Part shown: piece after piece, positions 12,262 to 23,000 of the stretch | How positions within the stretch are numbered: the stretch's first letter is position 1 | Layout of the letters: every line of letters starts with the position of its first letter | DNA from: Membranipora membranacea | Lineage: Eukaryota > Bryozoa > Gymnolaemata > Cheilostomatida > Membraniporidae | Assembly (NCBI GenBank): GCA_914767715.1 | Contig: OU612069.1 | Coordinates: 22,441,387-22,505,386, forward strand | Length of the DNA stretch: 64,000 nucleotides | Direction of reading: 5' to 3' | Program-made: the position numbers and the translations under genes | Notes under the pieces: generated by a model | Told to the model about the DNA's origin: nothing | The model's input: the letters and a program-made list of their open reading frames with translations, nothing else | Database searches by the model: none

Positions 12262-12502
12262 GGGAGTGGGCTGCATATTTACTAGTGGAGAATAGCGGGC
12301 TAGATAATCAGCGCACTCAGCTAAATTTTATTTTGCGATGGCAAGATGGTACATTCAGTAAGCTAGTTATTCACTGCCAGGTTATTGGTGCCGCTGGAGT
12401 CGACGGTTCGAGTTCCAACAACATCCTGTGGCTAAAGAATTGAATACCGATATTAAGAGAAAGCATCGCATAATCAATTATGCTGGTACTGTAGTATAAA
12501 AT
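12262..12502 (+). promoter_or_regulatory. Proximal upstream cassette P2 of gene A
   Basis: It contains TTTACTAGTGGAGAATAGCG, a tRNA-type A box (GATGGTACATTCAGTAAGC), a B box (GGTTCGAGTTCC near 12406) and an AGCATCGCAT...ATGCT segment from 12462. A TATA box TATAAAAT at 12495-12502 lies 57-64 bases before the ATG. The same order recurs before the first exons at 33944, 43364 and 51654, which argues that it is the promoter region or travels with it. An RNA polymerase II start near 12525 is inferred. Confidence 0.6.
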
Positions 12503-12558
12503 AGTTTGTAAGGAACTGATTCACTCAAAACCTATACGGTTGTATCTCTTGCACCAAC

Positions 12559-12616
12559 ATGATCTGCAAGATAATTATCATCACTATCGCAGCGTTACTG
12601 ATTCTTTCAGTTTCAG
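12559..12616 (+). CDS. Gene A copy 1, exon 1 (signal peptide)
   Basis: 58 nt ending one base into codon 20, with donor GTGAGC. The leader GCACCAAC directly before ATG is shared with the minus-strand orphan exon at 19736. The following intron (ATACTTCTGGAAA) is also recognisable at the other loci, so these first exons are true homologues. Confidence 0.78.
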
Positions 12617-13616
12617 GTGAGCATACATTTATTATACTTCTGGAAACATTATTTATCAGCTGCTCTATAATTTTTATATTGCTGCTCATCGTTCTCCTTA
12701 TATGCCACAACCAGCTGTAACAGACACATCTAATTGACATTACCTCTTCAAATAATGGGATTAGGCAAATAAAAAGCAGCCAATGGTTTTGTGTACTCAA
12801 TTCATCAATGTAGCGTCATCTGAGTATCTCTTACTTAAATCCAGTTTGACTTGGGTACTTGAATATAGAGACTGGCCATCACGATCCCATGACTTGGCCT
12901 GACTTTCATAACCACCATGCAGGTCTTGTGGAAATTTTAACAAGGTCATTTTTCCAACTAGGCCATGGCCTATTTATGATGATGGGTTTGTACAAAGAAG
13001 AGTTACAACATTTCAGCGATTTAAGGTTTAATAAACGAAGTCAGAGATCTCAAAATATCAATAAAAATTTAGAAATGTTTTTTTAAACCAAACATTATTT
13101 TTTGTTCATAACACATGGATAGACTCTCATCGGCATGTTTGGTTCACTGATAGTGTCTGTATTCTTTGCATTTCTGTCTAAAGGAAAAATCTAACTGCAA
13201 ATTCACTTGTACTTCGATTTTACAGCTGGCATGACAACAAACGTGGCTGGAGCGGAAAGATGTAATACATTTTGGACTGATGAAAATTTATGTAAGTTAC
13301 TTCATATCATATTATAAAAAGTCCGATTGTATAAAACATTCTTACATTTTTCGTAATACACCTTTATTTATCACCAAATTTTATTGGTAGATCGGTAACG
13401 ACACGCTATGTAGTGCAGCTTAATTGTGTATATATTTATCTAAGACTATTTTGTATCCATTCACTAGGTCACAATGCAGTGATATTTTACTCCTTAGTCC
13501 CAGTCCAAGAGAGGATTAACACATGTAAAGATGACGTCGAAAAGAACTGTAACCATTGGCCTGAAGACACCATCCAAATAGGAGAAGAATTAAAAATTAA
13601 AATCAGTGGAGTCTAA
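12559..13616 (+). CDS. Gene A copy 1: small secreted four-cysteine protein, 90 aa
   Basis: Three exons: 12559-12616, 13226-13291 and 13468-13616, all joined in phase 1 (donors GTGAGC and GTAAGT; acceptors TTTTACAG and TTCACTAG). Residues 1-19 are a signal peptide (M-I-C-K then a hydrophobic run ending L-I-L-S-V-S). The mature part has cysteines at 32, 42, 61 and 69 (C-x9-C-x18-C-x7-C), two possible disulfides, with motifs R-C-N-T-F-W-T and G-E-E-L-K-I-K-I-S-G. Stop TAA is followed by AATAAA at 13627-13632. I do not recognise the family. Secretion and disulfides are supported; any role (defence peptide, ligand, inhibitor, structural) would be a guess. Coding sequence is identical to 33944-35001. 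Confidence 0.75.
13226..13291 (+). CDS. Gene A copy 1, exon 2 (FWT exon)
   Basis: 66 nt, phase 1-1, preceded by GATTTTACAG and followed by GTAAGT. It encodes a Ser/Thr/Ala-type linker, then R-C-N-T-F-W-T-D-E-N-L; the last base starts the Cys-42 codon. Homologues are at 34611, 45628 and 46155. Confidence 0.78.
13468..13616 (+). CDS. Gene A copy 1, exon 3 (C-terminal module)
   Basis: 149 nt including the stop. It starts by completing Cys-42, then H-N-A-V, and carries Cys-61 and Cys-69 with a basic, Ile-rich end. At the place where the two-module gene has a splice donor (G|GTAAGT at 45984), this exon reads GGAGTCTAA and terminates. Confidence 0.78.
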
Positions 13617-13626
13617 TTCTGATTCT

Positions 13627-13632
13627 AATAAA
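13627..13632 (+). terminator. Poly(A) signal AATAAA of gene A copy 1
   Basis: Canonical hexamer 11 bases after the stop codon, giving a very short 3' UTR. The copy-2 gene has it at 35012-35017. Confidence 0.55.
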
Positions 13633-14802
13633 GAAATACATATGCCAATATGAGATAATATAAAAATAATTTAATATCCATTCTACTTTCATGGAAGTAT
13701 TTTGTTGCCAGGTTGTCAGGCAGGGATCTCAATACAACCAATATCATGCGAAGGAATCATTCACATGCTCAAGAAAGTTTTCATTGGGTTCGGACAAATG
13801 GCAGCCGCTCGGCAGCTTATCAAATACAGTCTAGACGCATCCTAGAAAACATTCCTCTGTTGATGATGGGTTAAGATAATATCATTACCTCCCGCATGAT
13901 TATTTGTACAATTCATACTGATTTCTTTACCATTGGCTTTCAAATTTTGCATTTGATGGCACCAGATTTTCTTTTGGAAGGATTCATTCCATCTAGCTCT
14001 AAAACCTTTTTTATAGGCAAACATCTATTATGTTATCACAGCGATCAATTAAGACAAAAACTTATTTTTAACTCTTCCAGTACAGATACGCTCATCAACC
14101 GAACTTACTCATTTTAAACAACTACTATCGAAGCATTTTCAGTCTCGTTAGTTTTCATGACTAGTGTATATTTTGTCCCTCCGATTGGGGGCCTTTAATG
14201 TTCTAGTGTGTAAGCAAATCAGTGTCAAGCGCAAACCAACAGAAACATGCGTCCTGCAGGTGCAGTAGTAAATCATTTAATAAAAGTAACACCCAGCATA
14301 GCAGAAAGCAAATGATGTGGTGAGAACTGATTAATTCACTTTCACCACATCCTGGTAGATGACATCAGCCGAGTGATTTTATTGAGTTGCTGATATTACT
14401 CATTTTACCATTCACTATTTTTCTTGCACCCAGCATAAATTTACGGAAAATAATATTTAGTCGCACACTTCAGTTTGGTAATCTATGATAACGTTTCATT
14501 CAGATAGTTTCAGTATTAGTTCTTAAAATAAGTGTTAGTGTCGAGTATAGTAGGGTGAGATTGCATCATCTCGCCATCCTGAAAAAAGACAAGACCAGAT
14601 CGACAAGCCAGGTATTCACCATTGTAGAAATGCATTCAAATCCCAGCACAAGCTTATACCCACCATTGCCACCCTATCAACACAGCATTTGTGTAAGGTA
14701 ATGCCAATGAGTCATATGCATTTATGACAATTGATAACGACATGTCATCAGGAGATGAACCGAGCTACATATAATATCAAATCTGTATCTCGGTGCACAA
14801 AC

Positions 14803-14859
14803 ATGAACAGTAAGCTAATTATCATCACCATCATGGCATTACTAATACTTTCAGTTGCG
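14803..14859 (+). pseudogene. Orphan signal-peptide exon with altered donor
   Basis: Encodes M-N-S-K-L-I-I-I-T-I then A-L-L-I-L-S-V-A, close to exon 1 of the family. The donor is GCGGTTAATG instead of GCAGGTAACG, so normal phase-1 splicing is lost. No FWT exon follows within the next kilobases. The read-through frame diverges by indels from copy 2 (36188), which argues that the downstream codons are not under selection. A TATA-like ACATATAATAT lies at about 14767. Likely a decayed gene or an isolated duplicated exon. Confidence 0.55.
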
Positions 14860-16734
14860 GTTAATGCTAAACTTCATAAATTACTGGAAATATTATCTCT
14901 ATGCTGCATGCAGTTACTAACCCTGCTATACTCGACACTATTACTAATTTATAGAACTAATATTGGAACTTGCTTCATCAAAGGTTGTCGGAGGCTGAAC
15001 TTCAGCGAAGCATTTTTTTTGGCGCGACAAAATATCTATTTTTGCATGCTATCATGCTGGGTGCAAAAAAATAAAAACATGACATGACCTTTAACATGAG
15101 TAATAAAGAGTAACATCAGCAACTCAACCAAGTTGACTTAGCCAAGTTATACAGCCATCAGATTACCTGATGTCATCCACCAGCATGTGGTTAAAGTGAA
15201 TTAATTATTTCTCACCACATAAGTTGGCACTTCACAATCTGCTCCTTGTTATGATGGTTGTTACCATTATTCTTTGTTCAAACACTGCTACTTCAGGAAT
15301 GAGTGCCTTACTGACAAGTGTAGGACTCTGGTTTGTTTGTTGTGTGGTTATCCATTATGAATAAATCCAAAGAATATTCTGAAATAAGTCTCTTGTGATC
15401 TGAAACAGGTACATATCTTCACATTGGTCCCATAATGCTATTTTGTTAACACTGAGTGGCCATGATGTCTAATCCTGTACCCATTTGCTGCGGATGTACA
15501 GCAGAAGAAAGCACTTCTGCTTTGCCATTTCGAGTAAATGTGTCTGGGAAAATATACTGCTTGAAACTACTTCCTGTCGGCAGAAAGTTGGCTCATATAT
15601 GAACCTACAAAGAGCTTACTCCTTTATTAAATACAGACAGATATATAGCATACCCATAATGTGGATTGAAATCGCAAGGTCTGTCTCAGTTCAGAGGCTG
15701 AGAAATAAATATGGTCTTATGCAAGGTATAGGTTCTATGAGCCAAAGTGACTTGGACCAATGTTGGTTTGGTTTACTTCGACCAGCATATTTTATGAAGA
15801 CAAAGAACTTTCAGCAGACCCAACAAACCCCTTAACATGTTAATGATCACTATGCTGAGCAACTCAATGAAGTGGGTAAGTGTCAAAAAGATTGTTATAC
15901 CTGAATTCAACCAGTACGTGGTCCACAGTCTAATCCGCTGTGGTTCCCATTTAGAATTGATCTAGTCGCAGTACATACATCTATTGTGACCCTCTCCCCT
16001 CAGAATATACTGAGAGCTGTAGGAAATGAGCACACTACACGCTCGAAACTGGGGAAGCATACTAATATGAATCACGGGTAGTTTCCATGATTCAAATCTT
16101 GCTTGCAGATTTAGGAAAATCAGGTCTGAGATGTTTATGTTACAAATTGGTCGGTCTTCTGACTGGACACCGGGATTCCAGAAATAGACACGGAAAAATA
16201 AGGTTCGCAGATATTTGGGTAAGACATAAAGACATTCCAAGTTACTGCCATCCTCGGCTTATTTAGCATCCTCTGGATAGTGAGAGCAGTAATGAATGGA
16301 TGACAATGACAATCTACCTGGGAATTCAAGGTTATGTCGCATTCTGGGAATGTCGGTATCATTACAGCTTTTATTAGCACAATATGGCGTATTTATATAT
16401 TCAAACTTCCCCTGATAGAGGATTATTACCCCCATTTAGCAGAGCTCAAGGTTGATCCACAAAGTTTTGTTTTATGATAAATTTAAGTGTATATAAAACA
16501 AAAGAAACCAATATCCTGTGCATCATTACGCGTTTTGCAAAAAAAATTGTTTTTGGAAAATAGAAGAAATGGCTGAATCAAAGTCCTTTCTTCAACCACA
16601 TATGTGAAGTTAAACCAGTTTAGGGTGTGCATATAATATTAAAAGTTTTTTTTTGCTTGAAAAAAGAAAACCAAACAAAATTACACAGAAGTTAACTTTA
16701 CCCATTGATTCCAATTTAAATCTGTAAGGTTACG

Positions 16735-16806
16735 TGGTCAGTGGCTGAGTGGATAGTGTGCTTGATCACAAATCAAAAGGCCCAAGTTTAAATCCCGGTA
16801 TGGGCC
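16735..16806 (+). repeat. tRNA-like SINE head (Ser-like A box)
   Basis: An A box TGGCTGAGTGGATAG and a B-box-like GTTTAAATCCC lie at tRNA spacing, but the stems are poor and the sequence runs on into other DNA. Copy 2 has it at about 38106-38178. A tRNA-derived repeat is more likely than a functional tRNA. Confidence 0.5.
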
Positions 16807-16890
16807 AAAACAAAGCAAGGAGGTGAAATGTTTCGGTACCTATTTATTACTACTTACACCCACTACAGCTAGATTATTTCGTACTGAGCT

Positions 16891-16957
16891 TTTCGAGGCC
16901 GAGCGGTTGGAGTGCTTGATCTCAGTACGAGAGGCCCGAGTTTGAATTTCGCTGAAG
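16891..16957 (+). repeat. Second tRNA-like SINE head
   Basis: GAGGCCGAGCGGTTGGAG (A box) and GAGTTTGAATTTC (degenerate B box) 155 bases after the previous one; also in copy 2 near 38267-38336. Two heads in the same orientation suggest a dimeric or nested SINE. Confidence 0.45.
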
Positions 16958-19678
16958 CCAGATTTAAAAAGCAATCAGGAGCATTGGGAGGACCCCTTAT
17001 TTTCATATAATATATATACATATACCACAATCATATCATGTTTTTGCGCTATATTCTATGGCCGTATTCACTGAGAATAGTTGTGGGGGAGATCTGCCGC
17101 ATAGAAGGACAACGAGACTCCGGCTGTCTACCTCATAGGTGGCATGGAAAGGACAGCCATTTTAATTTGCACTTATAATGATATCGCCAACTGGACATCC
17201 GTCATAAACTGAATTGAAAACCTGAGTGTATGACATCCACACCCCTGAAGTTTTTTGGCGTTTATGATCGCGGCATTTCTAGTGTCTCTTCAGAAAACCA
17301 CATTCCAACCATGTAAATTGGATTGATATTTTTATAGATTTTTGCCTTAACGTGCTTCGACTCCTACATGAGGCAACAAAAATCAATGTAGGCCAGCAAG
17401 GAACCCCGGCCAAAATGTTGTTGAGCTGGTATAACCAATAACTACAAATCTCTCTGTTGTAAAATATTGCTAAACAAAATTTCCAGCCTGAATTTAGTTT
17501 TGCTGGTTTGTGGGTGGTCGGATTTTTATTCCTCACCACAAAAATTGGTGATTCAGACGATCTACTTCTTCTGGTCATGTTGGTTGTTACCTTTCTTCTT
17601 TTTGCAGCCACGGTTCTAGAATGAGTGGCTCACTGGTTATATGGTAGTATTCGACTGTGGTTTAGGACTGTTTGTTGTATTGTTTTCCAGGGCGAATATT
17701 CAAAGTTACTTGAACTCAAGATGGTTCTGTTAACTTTGGCTATTATCTTCTCAAAGGCCAGCCAGCTTCACCTCACCTCTCATATTATGCCACTGGTCAT
17801 TAAGCTACTCAATTAACTGGGCAAGTGACGAAACAAATCACATTCTTAACATTGTGATTCACCTTAAAGTTGCTCTTAGTATGCAATGCCGTTGTGAACC
17901 TCAACTTTCAGTATTTACTAAAAGCTGTAGAGAATGAGCCATTCAATGATCAAAACTAGAGAACCTTATTTATATGAATGACAGGAAGTTTCCATGATTT
18001 TGCTTGCAAATTTAAGAAAACAAGGTCTGATATGTTGATGTTGTGAATTGAACTGGGAGTTCAAGAAGTAGGCATAGAAAAAATAAAGATCAAAGAAATT
18101 TTGGTAGGACATAAACTCCATCCACATTATCTGCTATACTCGACTTATTTAGCATCCTCTGGATAGTGAGAGCAGTAATGAATGACAATGGCCTGATCTA
18201 CCTCGGAATTCCAGGTTGACGTTGCATTCTGGGAATGTTTGTACCATGTTAAAGTTTAATTACACATAGCATATTTAATTCTACTATATTTAAAATACCC
18301 CTAAAAATACTCATCAATGATGAATGCGGGCTCTGACTACCCTCGTTTAGCAGAGCTCAACGTTTATGCATTTCAAGGTTAATTTGGAGTTGCTTCCCCT
18401 CTTCAGAAAATCTAATGGCTCATCCTTTAGTTGACACACTTGCCTTTTTATGTAAAGTCTGGCCTTCATTGAGAGGCTGAGCCAGTGGCTTCGAGATGAG
18501 TGCAGGTCACATATTAAGAATAAGATTAAAAAGATTAACAATAGTCAGCGTATTTGTCATCATTGATACCTGTCTGAATTGACACCTGCTGTGAAATAAA
18601 GTGATTTTAAAGAGTTTGCTGATAACTATGTTGGCTGTTGGTTAGTTGAAATTTTTTTTAAAATACCATCGACAAGCAATCAAAACTCTATTTAGTTCGA
18701 TGCCAGCCTATGCAAAATGTGTCAGTGTCGGTATTCGAGGCGACAGCAAAATTCAAAAACTAGCAACGTTTCAATGATAATTTTTATAAAGGTGAGATAA
18801 GGGGAGTATCACAACTTGGCTATTTATGATAGCAGACCCATGTAAACTTGTAGATTGACTAATTATGGATTTTGGAGGTTTCAAAACAATATCATCATTT
18901 TTTGATCACTTTGCCTTTTACCGGCAATGTCTTTTGAAATAGCCCCCTATTATGCAAATTATGTGTTGTTTTTGCAGTCAAATAAGGACAATGTTTAATG
19001 AAACCCTCACTCATTTTCAACCTTCTAGTACTGCCTGTGACTTTTTGGGCAATCTCCCTGATTTTAATAAAAGTTTTCATTCGTTCCAAGCGAGTTTTCC
19101 TGTCCTGTAAAAGGGGGATACAAAACCTGCATCTTATTTCTTCAGGCCATTCCAAATAATTTCTTAACCTGTATTAAATAGATTGTGGATGGTTGCTTTT
19201 TGTGAGGAGAGAATATATTTTTTTTTCATAACCAATATGATGAGGAGGATGGTCAAAAATTGAAATGGCTAGATATAGTTCTGCATTAAAGGTTGTTAAA
19301 ATAGTCATAGTTTTTGAGAAATCACCGATTTTTGACATAGCAGGAGTTCAGCAGAGTATGTTTGTCAGAATTACTACTATTAACACATAATATGATGCTC
19401 ACCACACATCATCATAAAATCTTCGGATTTACCAACACCTAACTCCAATTGTTTTGACACATTATTTGGAGTAACTTCTAGAATGTGATACTAAGAGCCC
19501 TGGAAGGATGTGGACAGATGCACATAGCATTGAGAATCAAAACCTCTCATCTATTAGTTTATTAAATCTTGCCTTGTCTCTTTACCTTCAACCAAGTGTA
19601 AACTAGGTTCATTCAAAACAGAATTACGGAAATACTGATCAAATTATTTTTCCAGAAGTATAGGATGTGTATCCTTAC

Positions 19679-19736
19679 CTGCAACTGAAAGATCTAGCAG
19701 TGCTGTGATGGTGGTGATAATTAGCTTGCAGTCCAT
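19679..19736 (-). pseudogene. Orphan signal-peptide exon (minus strand), intact
   Basis: ATG at 19736 opens M-D-C-K-L-I-I-T-T-I-T-A-L-L-D-L-S-V-A-G with a good donor (G|GTAAGG), 58 nt and phase 1 as in gene A. The leader GCACCAAC matches gene A. I find no FWT exon on the minus strand within 2.5 kb downstream, so either partner exons have decayed or they are too diverged to see. An aspartate sits in the hydrophobic core, which would weaken a signal peptide. Confidence 0.5.
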
Positions 19737-19983
19737 GTTGGTGCATCAAGTTACAACTTTGTAGGTTAGGAGTGAAGCAGTTAGTTGCAGTTGTATATTT
19801 GTCAACGAGAAAAAGTAGAGTAAAAATTTGGATGTTACACTGTGTCGTGTCGTGTCTCATGTTTAATATGTTGTCATATCTTGTTGCGAAATATGTATAC
19901 AATGATTTTTGATTAAATTATGTTGAAATTAAGGGACCGGAGATAGAATGCCCTACCCTAGAAAAGTTCTCGTAGGACGAATT

Positions 19984-19998
19984 ATTTGCATTTTTATA
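19984..19998 (-). promoter_or_regulatory. TATA-like box overlapping an octamer-like ATGCAAAT
   Basis: The minus strand reads TATAAAAATGCAAAT upstream of the orphan exon at 19736. The same sequence is kept in copy 2 (about 40482-40496). The distance of about 250 bases to the ATG is long, so the link to that exon is uncertain. Confidence 0.3.
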
Positions 19999-20489
19999 CA
20001 GGCTTGAATGGAAGTAGTGAACAATAAAATGTACGCTGTATCCTTTACCCTATCAATGTTAACTATATTTAGGTGAAATGGGTCAGTTAGTTTCAGCAGC
20101 AGGTAACAAACTTAAGCTAGCCTTGTTGGAATCTAGATGAGGAACAGAGAGTGGGTAGGGACTTTGCGCAATGTGTGAAAAAGACAAAATTACCCTCTTG
20201 CCAATACTTTACTCTTCCAAGGTAGTTAGTGTCACATTTTAGCTCCGTGGACGTGAGTATATCTTGTGTTTGACACCCATGAGTTGCTACATCATGTATG
20301 TCTTTAACTCATGCCTTAGAAAGGTTCGGCAGTGAACAGTTTACTCCTTTTTGGTACTGTCAAAGTCTGAAGGTGTTGGTGAAAAGGGAATGAGCGAACA
20401 CAATGCATGTCTAATGAAGACATTTTGATGCTAATACCAATGGACCATTTGCTTTTCTAATACCCTATTATAGCAATAATCTAAACAAT

Positions 20490-21730
20490 TGGTAGATGAC
20501 CTCAGTTACATAGTCGTTCAGACCAGACTAAACAAAATTATTTATTTATAGATCTAATATTGAACCTCACTTCATCAAAGGTTATCAGAGGTTACACAAC
20601 AGAAAAGCAACATTTCCTTTGTGTGATGAAATAGATATATCTGTCTTTTCGTTTTAGTTGCAAAAACAAGAACACAATAAAATGAGTAAAGAGAAGTGAT
20701 TAATATCAACTACTCAACAAAGTTCACTCGGCAGAGATAACAAGACGCGGTAAAAGTGAATATTTATTTATACCCACAAAATTGGCACTACACACAACCT
20801 GCTATCTGCTATTCTGTTCTTTTTCTTGAATACTGGTACTGCAGGTTATCATCGGCTAGCGCAGTCTCTTGATTGCTAATATGCTGGAACATAGACATCA
20901 AAAAATAGATGTTGCCACGTATTTGCGGTTTTTTTATTCCTTTGCAGCAATTTATTTTTCTTTAATGTACAATGTTGATTATGTTTGCAATTTTTCAATT
21001 GCAGTTTGAGTTCGAGTTCAATGTGCAGATTTGCAAATATTGCATAATTACTGCAGAACTAGCTGCCAGACTGAAGATGCTACGCATGAATACTTGTGGT
21101 TTATTAAACCATTTCTGTGCCAATATACATTCTTCAGCTATTTTTTCTGCTTTGGCTTCGTTTATGCCTTAAGATGGTCTGGTTGTGTCTTGATAGTGTC
21201 AAGTGAACAGCTACCAGGACTATTTTACAGAAGGTCATTTATGAAGAAATGCTGGTGTTTATAAAATCTTCATTAATTTATCTTTGGACAGAGCTATATT
21301 GTAAAAATAGATGATAAGCAATGAACCTTCTTTCTAACAAAATTTTCAGAAGTCAATGTAGAACACTGTATTTAGACCTAACCTATGTAGGTCCTAAAAA
21401 CATGCCAAATCATTTTTCCATTCTATTATGAATCATTTTAATGATCTCCGATCTCATTAAGGCCAGAAGCAGCTATAGCATAAGTTGTTATGGCACGGAC
21501 AATATTTGATGGCAGGATATTGATCACGTTTTATACTTCATTGGTGTATGTTCTGTAAAATTCACTGGGTGTACCCAGTTGTAGTGGTCATATTTAGAAA
21601 TTAAAAGGTGTTTTGTTTTGGCATTATATGTGTGGGGAAATAACTCCTATTCTGTGTAATGTAACTAATCTAATCATCTGGGAATTCCAGGTTGAAAATG
21701 CATTGTGGGATTTGTTGACGTGGCAATTAA
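20490..21730 (-). repeat. Inverted ~2-kb repeat relative (R6), partial
   Basis: It mirrors R1: GGTTATCAGAGGTTACAC near 20580 is the reverse of the 9727-9750 segment, and TGCATTGTGGG at 21699-21709 is the reverse of CCCACAATGCA. The right end of duplication copy 1 (21459) falls inside it. Confidence 0.5.
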
Positions 21731-22055
21731 TTCACGAAGTAAACTTGTAGAGAAGTCTGCTCGTATCAGACGAGCACAAATTGAAAAATTTCAATTGGAA
21801 TATGTCAAACTTCTTATGGGACTAGTATGATTTTGTATGGTCTTAAGACCACTGTCTTGGGGCAATTACCAACAACATTTTTGATGTTTCAATTGCCTCT
21901 TATGTCATTTTTCGGCTTGATATCTTTTGCATAACACATGAGCAAAGAGTTCAATGAGTGCCTCACTTTTCAGCAAAGAAACCCAACTGCCAGAGTCTGA
22001 AAACTTAGATATGCCAGCTTCGCATACTTTTCTAACATGCTAATGACATGATATG

Positions 22056-23000
22056 GGGATATGCGGTAGCGCTTTCTCTCACCAACCACCTCATGCAATG
22101 ATAAAATATACACAATGTACTGTAGAACACAGGACTATAGTCTTAACTTGTGTCAACTGCATCAAACTCTTGACTTCCCACTAATCACAAATCAATGGTG
22201 TAAATATTTGGGATATGCAGTAGTGCTGCGGCTGACCTCTTCAACTGGGCACACACTTTTTTCCTACATCAAATTTGTCTCACGTCTAGGCTCCTCTTTG
22301 GCTTGTCTCATGGAGATGGAGTGCTTTTGCTGACCACCTTTTAAAATGTTATATTAATATATTAATCACTTAACATTCAACTTACCTAACCGATTGTGAA
22401 GAAAATTGCAGGTATGCTGCCGCGCTGCCGCTGACATGATTCCTACAACCGAGTACACTCTCAGTTTTAGATTCAGCATGTTGTTCTACCCTAGATATAC
22501 CCTTGTTTGAAACTCGTAACATTTCACTTATACCAAGCGATTTTGAGAAAAATTGCGATATGCTGCCGCGCTTCCGATCTTCCGCTGACATGATTGCTAC
22601 GACTGGGTACACTAGACCATGTTTGGTCCATTTGCCTGCATTCCGAATGGCTTCCGATCCACTGGTCACGCCGCGGCGTGACCAGTGGATCGGGAGCAAA
22701 AGGCATGCAGGCAATTGGATAAAACTTGTTCTAGGTTACACACTTATTTCTTTATATTCAGCGCGTTGGTATACCCTTGAAACACCTTTTATTTAAACTC
22801 ATAATATTTCACTCATTAAAAGCAATTTTTAGAGGAAATGAGGATATGCTGCCGCGCTGCCGCTGACATGATCGCTACATCTGGGTAGACCCTTAACATT
22901 GGATTCAGCACGTTGTTCCACCCTAGAAACACCTTTAATTGAATTCTTAACATTTCACTAATTATTATATGCAATTTTGAGAAATATTGCGGATACGCTG
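22056..23000 (+). repeat. Degenerate tandem array, ~147-bp unit
   Basis: The element GGATATGCnGCCGCGCTGCC recurs near 22056 (weak), 22209 (weak), 22410, 22556, 22843 and 22990. Spacing is 146-153 bases except one gap of 287, which is filled by a palindromic insert (about 22617-22735). Between the elements, the phrase ATTCAGCnnGTTGTTCTACCCT and ATTTCACTnAT repeat in register. Confidence 0.65.
22654..22693. repeat. Perfect 40-bp palindrome, no loop
   Basis: Arms of 20 bases (22654-22673 and 22674-22693) are exact reverse complements, centred on CCG|CGG. Imperfect pairing continues outward to TTTGCCTGCA (22631) and TGCAGGCAAT (22706). It is GC-rich against AT-rich surroundings and interrupts one unit of the 147-bp array, so it is probably an inserted fold-back element. 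Confidence 0.75.

Larger units (their letters stand above)
14950..18520 (-). repeat. Inverted copies of the ~2-kb repeat (R4, R5)
   Basis: R4 (about 14950-16640) and R5 (about 17100-18520) are reverse-oriented, diverged relatives of R1 and R2. For example, TGTGTGGTTATCCAT at 15341 mirrors ATGGATAACCACACA at 11234. GCATTCTGGGAATG at 16340 and 18230 replaces CCCACAATGC, and GGAGTTGCTTCCCCTC at 18377 mirrors the 8165-8180 region. Gene A therefore lies between direct and inverted arrays. A 116-residue ORF at 15485-15835 falls inside R4; I do not recognise it. Confidence 0.55.
6404..21459. repeat. Segmental duplication, copy 1
   Basis: This 15.1-kb block is collinear with 23147-42061 at very high identity, with many stretches of hundreds of bases differing at only a few positions. 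Similarity starts at TTTCACAAAGCTG and ends at GATCTCCGnTCTCATT. The copies differ by discrete insertions: SINE 9146-9546 here only; hAT-like 26192-27367, DNA transposon 29013-32534, a 180-bp and a 190-bp insert and an 89-bp insert in copy 2 only; and 17605-18540, present here but missing from copy 2. Because elements sit on only one side, the duplication predates those insertions. Confidence 0.9.

Noticed and set aside
12525-12800. Minus-strand 91-codon ORF overlapping gene A exon 1 (also 33910-34185)
   Set aside because: It is antisense to a better-supported exon, and its conservation is explained by the segmental duplication.
15485-15835. 116-codon ORF kept in both duplication copies (also 36841-37200)
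   Set aside because: It lies within the R4 repeat, has no recognisable domain, its N-terminal part differs by frameshifting indels between copies, and no promoter or splice evidence supports it.
18895-19155. Minus-strand ORF with a W-P-E-E motif resembling W-P-E-D of gene A exon 3 (also 39575-39838)
   Set aside because: The similarity covers about 11 bases, cysteine spacing does not fit, and the reading frame changes between copies; a decayed exon is possible but not supported.
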